A DNA stretch of 43,221 bases from an uncultured Bacilli bacterium (GTDB lineage: Bacteria; Bacillota_I; Bacilli_A; RF39; UBA660), in contig CAKOXR010000004.1 in assembly GCA_934130215.1 (NCBI GenBank), positions 1-43,221 on the forward strand. Reading direction: 5' to 3'. Shown one piece after another: positions 38,597-43,221 of this stretch. Position numbers and translations under genes: made by a program. Below the pieces are notes generated by a model, which had not been told where the DNA came from, made no database searches, and was given only the letters and a program-made list of their open reading frames with translations. Numbering within the stretch: the first letter of the stretch is position 1; each line of letters opens with the position of its first letter.

Positions 38597-38815
38597 ATGG
38601 CAGAATTTTTTAGAAAAAAGAAAAAGGTATGTCAAATGTGTGCTGGTAAAACAGTTGATTATAAAGATGTTGATGTAATTAAAAGATATGTTAGTTCAGA
38701 TAAAGGTAAAATTTTACCTCGTCGTATTACTGGAGCATGTGCTAAACATCAAAGATTTATAGCAGGTGAAGTAAAAAAAGCACGTTTCATGGCTTTAATA
38801 CCTTTTGTTAAATAA
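38597..38815 (+). CDS. rpsR: 30S ribosomal protein S18
   Basis: 72 residues, with MAEFFRKKKKVCQMCAGKTV and GKILPRRITGACAKHQRFIAGEVKKARFMALIPF-type features. Cysteines CQMC and CAKH match zinc-type S18. Last gene of the operon before a UUCG-loop terminator. Confidence 0.97.
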   Translation: MAEFFRKKKKVCQMCAGKTVDYKDVDVIKRYVSSDKGKILPRRITGACAKHQRFIAGEVKKARFMALIPFVK

Positions 38816-38835
38816 GAACTTCGGTTCTTTTTTTA
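38814..38835 (+). terminator. Intrinsic terminator with UUCG loop after rpsR
   Basis: AAGAAC (38814-38819), loop TTCG, GTTCTT (38824-38829), then a T tract. The stem overlaps the rpsR stop codon. Confidence 0.9.
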
Positions 38836-38855
38836 TTTATTTCTTTTTAATTATT

Positions 38856-38864
38856 TGGTATAAT
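38856..38864 (+). promoter_or_regulatory. Extended -10 promoter of the ECF-like genes
   Basis: TGGTATAAT is a perfect extended -10 element. The predicted start lies only about 7 nt before the ATG at 38878, so the transcript would have almost no leader and the ribosome site AAAGGGG would be partly lost. Confidence 0.55.
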
Positions 38865-38877
38865 TAAAGGGGATATT

Positions 38878-39561
38878 ATGAAATATATAGAAGTTAGGAA
38901 TTTAAAAACAAAAAATATTAAAACAAAAGTTTCTTTTTGTTTAAATGAAAAATGGAATTCATTTTATTTTTCTGGTAATTTATTAATTCCAATATTAATG
39001 GGTTATCAAGATTATGATGGATATATAAATATAAATGGTAATTTTTTAAATAAAAATAATATAAATAATTTAAAAAATAAACTATATTATGTTGATAAAA
39101 ATTTTGGATTTATTTCTAATAATTTATATAATGAGTTATTATTAAGTGGAGAAAATGAAGATATTATTGATAATTATATTATTAATTTTGGGTTATCTGA
39201 TTATAAATATAAAGATATAAATAATATTCCTTTTGATAAAAAAATTATTATTTCATTATTATATGGTATATTAAGAAAATATAAATTTATTTATATAAAT
39301 AATGTTTTATGTTTTTTAAATAATGAAGATAGGGATAAAATTTATTCATTGCTTATGAAAAATAATATAATTGTTTTAAATTTTACTACGAATCCTGAGG
39401 AATTGCTATATTCTAAAAATGTTATTAAAAAAGATTTTAGTATTTGTTTATCTAAAGATATAACTGATATAAAAATAATTGATTTATGTGATAGATTAAT
39501 TAATTATGGTATTTTAAAAGAAAGATATACAAATATAGATGAGGTAATATTAGAGTTATGA
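38878..39561 (+). CDS. Degenerate EcfA1-like ABC ATPase lacking catalytic motifs
   Basis: 227 residues. Position and residual similarity show an ABC ATPase of the ECF transporter type: ILMGYQDYDGYININGN matches the GLL-P-SG-I-I-G segment after Walker A, LKNKLYYVDKNFGFISNNLYNEL matches the Q-loop region (LRKKIGMVFQNPDNQ...), and YKFIYINNVLCFLN matches Walker B (LDEPTSMLD). But Walker A is gone (FYFSGNLLIP), the LSGGQ signature is replaced by IPFDKKI, the catalytic Glu is Asn and the H-loop His is Thr (NFTTNPEE). It should not hydrolyse ATP. The frame is intact and coupled by ATGA to the next gene, so it is not simply decaying. Confidence 0.6.
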   Translation: MKYIEVRNLKTKNIKTKVSFCLNEKWNSFYFSGNLLIPILMGYQDYDGYININGNFLNKNNINNLKNKLYYVDKNFGFISNNLYNELLLSGENEDIIDNYIINFGLSDYKYKDINNIPFDKKIIISLLYGILRKYKFIYINNVLCFLNNEDRDKIYSLLMKNNIIVLNFTTNPEELLYSKNVIKKDFSICLSKDITDIKIIDLCDRLINYGILKERYTNIDEVILEL

Positions 39562-40109
39562 ATAATTATAAATTTGATGGAATAATAAATGGGTTTACAT
39601 TAGATGAAAATTTAATTGATGGTAATGTTATATGTGATGTTGAAAAACAAATATTATGTGTTTCTTCTAAAGCATATATTTCTTCTAAATATATTAATAT
39701 AAATAATTTTGATAAAAATAATTTAAGTTATTTTGAAAAATTTTTAATTATTTTCAATTCATATTTAATTAGAAATCCGGAATATATTATATTTAAAAAT
39801 ATGTTTTGTGATTTTGAGTATGAAGATATAAAAAAAGTTAAAGTTTTGTTTAGAGCAATAAAGAAAGATAAATTTTGTAAAATTATTATTTGTTCTAAAA
39901 ATACAGATTTATTACTTGATTTATGTGATTATGTTGTTACAGCTGATTGCAGTGGTGAAATAATTGAAGTTTTTAAAAATTCAAAAAATAATATTCCTTT
40001 TTGTATAAAATTTGCTCAATCTTTAGAAGAATATAAAAATAAAAAAATTGGTATTTATAGAAATAATATAGATGATTTAGCAAAGGATGTGTATAGATTT
40101 GAAAAATAA
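39558..40109 (+). CDS. Degenerate EcfA2-like protein
   Basis: 183 residues, about 100 fewer than a normal EcfA2. The second half still follows ABC order: YFEKFLIIFNSYLIRNPEYIIFKNMFCDFE in place of the GGQ-RRVA-AGVLAM-PE-LVLDEPTAGLD region, then CKIIICSKNTDLLLDLCDYVVT in place of the H-loop region. All catalytic residues are lost and the N-terminal half is shortened, with no Walker A. It lies second of three genes before truA, exactly where EcfA2 is encoded in other Bacillota. Confidence 0.5.
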   Translation: MNNYKFDGIINGFTLDENLIDGNVICDVEKQILCVSSKAYISSKYININNFDKNNLSYFEKFLIIFNSYLIRNPEYIIFKNMFCDFEYEDIKKVKVLFRAIKKDKFCKIIICSKNTDLLLDLCDYVVTADCSGEIIEVFKNSKNNIPFCIKFAQSLEEYKNKKIGIYRNNIDDLAKDVYRFEK

Positions 40110-40692
40110 TATAGTTTATTTAGTTCCATCTTATTTTAAAATTATTTCATTTTTATTATATATTTTATCAATTGTATTTTGTAACCATTATCTTGGAATT
40201 ATATTACTTTTTGGTATTTTATTATTTATCAATTTAAGAAGTAAGATTGATCTTAAATTATATAGATTTGATATATTTGATATATTAATTATATTAATAA
40301 TGTTTATAATTTTTCATTTACATTTTATTTATATTTTTAAAGGTTTTTTGATTATATGTTATATGAAATACTTATTATATACAAATAATTATATTGATTT
40401 AGATAATTCTTTTTATCGGATATTTAAACATAAAATATTTAAATATTTTTATAAAATTAAAATATTTAAAAATAATTTAAATTTATATATTAAAACTAAT
40501 TTATCTATGTATGGTAAAAAAAATATTATTAAATCTTTATATTTATCAATTAAAAATATAAACATATCAAATAATGAAAAATTAAAAAATTATATTATAA
40601 AAAAACAAAAATCTAATTTATATGATTATTTATTTATATTTATGCATGTTATAAGTTTTATATTTTGTTTTCTTTTGGAGGTATATAAATGA
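40087..40692 (+). CDS. EcfT-like membrane protein, short
   Basis: About 201 residues, with several hydrophobic segments (roughly 17-35, 39-50, 65-95 and 182-197) and a basic, Lys/Asn-rich cytoplasmic stretch (about 115-175) where EcfT has its coupling helices. The start VYLVPSYFKIISFLLYIL recalls the EcfT start YVPG-S-HRLDPR-K. EcfT is usually about 265 residues. The start is uncertain: ATG 40087 touches its ribosome site, TTG 40099 is better spaced. It overlaps the gene before by 23 bp and truA by 4. Confidence 0.5.
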   Translation: MCIDLKNNIVYLVPSYFKIISFLLYILSIVFCNHYLGIILLFGILLFINLRSKIDLKLYRFDIFDILIILIMFIIFHLHFIYIFKGFLIICYMKYLLYTNNYIDLDNSFYRIFKHKIFKYFYKIKIFKNNLNLYIKTNLSMYGKKNIIKSLYLSIKNINISNNEKLKNYIIKKQKSNLYDYLFIFMHVISFIFCFLLEVYK

Positions 40693-41414
40693 GATATTTT
40701 ATGAAGATAAGTTATAATGGATCAAAGTTTTATGGTTATCAAAAACAAGTTGATAAAAGAACTGTTCAAGGAGATATAGAAAATGTTTTAAGTAAAATAT
40801 TTAATGAAAAAATAAAAGTAGTTGGTTCATCAAGAACTGATGCTTTGGTACATGCATATAATCAATGTTTACATTTTGATACTTTAAAAGTATTTGATTT
40901 TGAAAAAATAAGACATTCTTTAAATTGTTTACTTAAAAATATATATGTTAAAGAATTATATTCTGTTTCAAATGATTTTCATGCCAGATATAATGTTATA
41001 TCTAAAGAATATGTATATAAAATTAATGTAGGTGAATTTGATCCAATTATGGAAGAATATATTTATCAATATAATAAAAATTTAGATATATCTAAAATGG
41101 AAGAAGCCGCTAAAATATTTGTTGGAACACATGATTTTAGATCTTTTACATCTTTAGATTATGAAAAAAATTGTGAAAGAACTATTTATAATATTAATAT
41201 TTCTAAAAAAGATAATATTATAAATATATATTTTAAAGGAAATGGATTTTTAAAATATATGATTAGAAATATAGTTGGAACATTAATAGAAGTAGGAAAT
41301 GGAAGTAAAAATATAGAAGATGTTAAAAAAATACTTGATGAAAAGGATAGAAAAAAAGCAGGTATTTGTGCATCACCAGTAGGTCTTTATCTTCTAAATG
41401 TTAATTATTGTTAA
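40689..41414 (+). CDS. truA: tRNA pseudouridine(38-40) synthase TruA
   Basis: 241 residues. Catalytic Asp51 lies in GSSRTDALVHA; the usual Gly of RTDxGVHA is Leu. HDFRSFTS, NGFLKYMIRNIVGTLIEVG and the C-terminal APPxGLYL-type ASPVGLYLLNV are present. It makes pseudouridine in the anticodon stem. GGAGG lies upstream inside the EcfT-like gene. ecfA1-ecfA2-ecfT-truA-rplM-rpsI is the conserved order. Confidence 0.95.
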   Translation: MRYFMKISYNGSKFYGYQKQVDKRTVQGDIENVLSKIFNEKIKVVGSSRTDALVHAYNQCLHFDTLKVFDFEKIRHSLNCLLKNIYVKELYSVSNDFHARYNVISKEYVYKINVGEFDPIMEEYIYQYNKNLDISKMEEAAKIFVGTHDFRSFTSLDYEKNCERTIYNINISKKDNIINIYFKGNGFLKYMIRNIVGTLIEVGNGSKNIEDVKKILDEKDRKKAGICASPVGLYLLNVNYC

Positions 41415-41440
41415 AATTTTAAAAAAAATTGTTATTTCAG

Positions 41441-41469
41441 TTGACAAAGTATGTCAATTTTACTATAAT
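41441..41469 (+). promoter_or_regulatory. Consensus promoter of rplM-rpsI
   Basis: TTGACA (41441-41446), 17-bp spacer, TATAAT (41464-41469), a full sigma-A consensus. The -35 is also one arm of an inverted repeat, TTGACA-AAGTA-TGTCAA (41441-41457). Confidence 0.9.
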
Positions 41470-41475
41470 CAATAC

Positions 41476-41530
41476 TGGTACATTTTATTAAGCCCATTAA
41501 ATCAGATCTTGGGACAATCTGATTAAAATT
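41476..41530 (+). ncRNA. Structured L13 leader (probable ribosomal protein leader)
   Basis: AATCAGAT (41500-41507) pairs perfectly with ATCTGATT (41517-41524). The 9-nt loop contains TGGG (41510-41513), which can pair with the upstream CCCA (41493-41496) in a pseudoknot. The CTGGTAC and AAGCCCA blocks and the place before rplM fit the L13 leader family of low-GC Gram-positives. The family match is from memory. Confidence 0.5.
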
Positions 41531-41544
41531 AGAAAGGGAAAAAT

Positions 41545-41979
41545 ATGAAAAATAGTTATATGCAAAGAGCAGAAGATGTAAAACGTGAATGGTTTGTAAT
41601 TGATGCTACTGATGTTAATTTAGGTAGGCTTGCTACAAAAGTTGCTCATGTTTTACGAGGAAAGCATAAACCTACATTTACACCACATGTTGATTGTGGA
41701 GATTATGTAATTGTTGTAAATGCTTCAAAAGTAAATCTAACAGGAGATAAGTTAGATAACAAAATGTATTATAACCATAGTGGTTATACTGGTGGTCTTC
41801 GTGAAAGAACTGCTAGAGTTATGAAAGAAAAATATCCAGTAGAAATGGTTGAAAGAGCTGTTAAAGGGATGCTTCCTAAAGGTCGTTTGGGTCGTCAAAT
41901 GTATTCAAAATTATTTGTATATGAAGGAGAAAATCATCCACATAGTGCTCAAAAACCATCTAAAATGGAAGTTAAGTAG
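41545..41979 (+). CDS. rplM: 50S ribosomal protein L13
   Basis: 144 residues. REWFVIDATDVNLGRLATKV, LRGKHKPTFTPHVDCGDYVIV and the MLPKGRLGRQMYSKLFVYEG motif are typical. It is an early-assembly protein of the large subunit. AAAGGGA ribosome site. Confidence 0.97.
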   Translation: MKNSYMQRAEDVKREWFVIDATDVNLGRLATKVAHVLRGKHKPTFTPHVDCGDYVIVVNASKVNLTGDKLDNKMYYNHSGYTGGLRERTARVMKEKYPVEMVERAVKGMLPKGRLGRQMYSKLFVYEGENHPHSAQKPSKMEVK

Positions 41980-41987
41980 GAGGAAAT

Positions 41988-42401
41988 ATGGCAGAAAGAT
42001 TATTTATTGGAACTGGTCGCAGAAAATCTTCTGTGGCACAAGTTAGAATGGTACCTGGAACAGGTAAAATTACTGTTAATGGTCGTGACGTTCATGATTT
42101 CTTTCCTTATGAAACTAACGTTATGGACTTAAAACAACCACTTGTTGCTACTAACAATGAAAATACTTTTGATATTGATGTTACAGTTAGAGGTGGAGGA
42201 TTTACTGGTCAAACTGGAGCGATTCGTTTAGGTATTACAAGAGCTTTACTTGAATATGATAAAGTAAATGAAGGTAATGAAAATAGTTATCGTAAAGTTT
42301 TAAAAGTTGCTGGTTTTGTTACTCGTGATTCGAGAAAGAAAGAAAGAAAAAAACCAGGATTAAAAGCTGCTCGTCGTGCACCACAATTCTCAAAAAGATA
42401 G
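41988..42401 (+). CDS. rpsI: 30S ribosomal protein S9
   Basis: 137 residues. GTGRRKSSVAQVRMVPGTG, VRGGGFTGQTGAIRLGITRAL and the basic tail ending APQFSKR, which reaches the P site, are canonical. It is coupled with rplM (8-bp gap, AGGAGG). Confidence 0.97.
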   Translation: MAERLFIGTGRRKSSVAQVRMVPGTGKITVNGRDVHDFFPYETNVMDLKQPLVATNNENTFDIDVTVRGGGFTGQTGAIRLGITRALLEYDKVNEGNENSYRKVLKVAGFVTRDSRKKERKKPGLKAARRAPQFSKR

Positions 42402-42414
42402 TAGAACTTTTTGG

Positions 42415-42439
42415 AAACCCGTTTTTTACGGGTTTTTTT
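42415..42439 (+). terminator. Intrinsic terminator after rpsI
   Basis: AAACCCG (42415-42421) pairs with CGGGTTT (42429-42435), followed by more T. Confidence 0.92.
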
Positions 42440-42521
42440 ATTAATAGTGCATTATGATTTTATTTAAATATTAAAATTATTATAATTAAAACATAAATTT
42501 TTTATAGATAATGGGGAGAAT

Positions 42522-43127
42522 ATGATATATTATAAATCTATATTTAATTACAAAAATAAAATAAATAATAATTTTAAAAGATGTTTTATTTATTTAAAAA
42601 ATATGAAGATGTTTAATAAAACTAAATTGGTTTTATTAAAAAAATGTAATAAGAAAATTTTGTATGATATGTATCAAGATATACCTAGTTTAGAAATTGG
42701 TTCAATAAATAAAATGAACGGAATTAGTTATAAATATTTTGAGAAAAAAATTAATGAATTTATAGAAGAAGAAAAAAATATAAATAAATATATAAAAACA
42801 ACCACAATTCGTTTTATATTGTTCGATAATAAAAAACCTATAGGTGAGGTTGGAATTAGGACAACATTAAGTGATTTTTGGCAAAATAGGGGAAGTCAAA
42901 TTTATTATAAAATAAGAAAAAGTGAAAGAAAAAAAGGATATGGAAATATTATTCTCAAACTTGCTTTAAAAGAAGCCAAAAAATTAGGGTTTACTAAGAT
43001 AAGAATAAATTGTGATGATAAAAATATTGCATCCAAAAAAATAATACTCAAAAATGGGGGTATTGTTGATATTGTTAGTTATAAAACAATTGAAGGATCA
43101 AGTTCAAGTTATATAATAAATATATAA
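42522..43127 (+). CDS. GNAT family N-acetyltransferase
   Basis: 201 residues. The acetyl-CoA-binding motif RKKGYGN sits in IYYKIRKSERKKGYGNIILK (about 125-144), after a strand region (IRFILFDNKKPIGEVGIRTT) and before KIRINCDDKNIASKKIILKNGG, all typical of GNAT enzymes. The substrate is not evident. A GGGGAG ribosome site supports ATG 42522; the first 27 residues extend beyond the usual start, and ATG 42603 is possible. It stands alone after the rpsI terminator. Confidence 0.82.
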   Translation: MIYYKSIFNYKNKINNNFKRCFIYLKNMKMFNKTKLVLLKKCNKKILYDMYQDIPSLEIGSINKMNGISYKYFEKKINEFIEEEKNINKYIKTTTIRFILFDNKKPIGEVGIRTTLSDFWQNRGSQIYYKIRKSERKKGYGNIILKLALKEAKKLGFTKIRINCDDKNIASKKIILKNGGIVDIVSYKTIEGSSSSYIINI

Positions 43128-43221
43128 CATTTTTTATAAAAATCTATGTGTAGTTGTAAATGATGTGAGACCAAATTTGTAAAAAAATTAAAGCAATATG
43201 ATACAATCAGTTTAGTTATTG
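43128..43221. other. Intergenic end of window, possible promoter
   Basis: AT-rich. GATACAAT near 43200-43207 could be a -10 of the next gene to the right; the -35 (TTGTAA at 43177) is spaced 19 bp. Nothing firmer is seen. Confidence 0.25.

Noticed and set aside
1..43221. tRNA genes
   Set aside because: I looked through the gaps for T-loop words and cloverleaf ends and saw none; a covariance scan would be needed to exclude them fully.

Overview
The window is the replication-origin region of a very AT-rich bacterium of the Bacillota (class Bacilli). Gene order and protein similarity point to an uncultured gut-type lineage near the Erysipelotrichia, RF39 and Mollicutes branches. UGA is a stop codon here, not tryptophan: ung ends with TGG then TGA. 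Relics or working parts of endospore biology (a BofA-like protein and SpoVT) and a ComK homologue link it to spore-forming, competence-capable Bacilli rather than to wall-less mollicutes.

Layout. Positions 1-1318 (minus strand) hold yidC (partial), rnpA and rpmH. Positions 1319-1660 are the upstream half of oriC, with about ten DnaA boxes. dnaA (1661-3019) is followed by the second half of oriC with an unwinding-type AT tract, then dnaN, a comK homologue in the place where Bacillus has yaaA, recF, gyrB and gyrA. Positions 10649-12587 have no gene and hold the most unusual element of the window: twelve parS-type palindromes, interleaved at regular distances with DnaA-box-like 9-mers and Noc-site-like GGGAAATA motifs, partly as a tandem duplication of about 405 bp. 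Next come the small SRP RNA, tadA and dnaX (whose linker carries a perfect Noc-type palindrome), then ybaB, recR, bofA, holB, ricT, trmN6-like, rsmI, pth, mfd, spoVT, dut, a 53-residue membrane protein, tatD, a yabE-like 3D protein, ksgA, an AgcS transporter, ung, tilS, ftsH, gmk, parA-parB, a DUF951 gene, an AbgT-family transporter, ychF, a small minus-strand gene, rpsF-ssb-rpsR, three degenerate ECF-transporter-like genes, truA, rplM-rpsI and a GNAT acetyltransferase.

How it fits together. Nearly all genes right of oriC run co-directionally with replication. Initiation (DnaA, DnaN, RecF, gyrase), replisome loading (DnaX, HolB), repair (RecR, Mfd, Ung, dUTPase) and segregation (ParA/ParB) are encoded together with the sites they would act on. 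ParB, encoded at 33573-34451, carries the residues expected of a parS reader. The Noc-type sites imply a Noc paralogue, which would be expected left of the window, near rsmG, by synteny with Bacillus.

Main points for a second look: (1) the composite parS/DnaA/Noc repeat array after gyrA; (2) the Noc-type palindrome written into the low-complexity linker of dnaX; (3) a complete but catalytically dead ECF module kept in its canonical place before truA-rplM-rpsI; (4) comK next to oriC with three Spo0A-box-like repeats at exact 10-bp spacing upstream; (5) SOS-box-like palindromes flanking the array.
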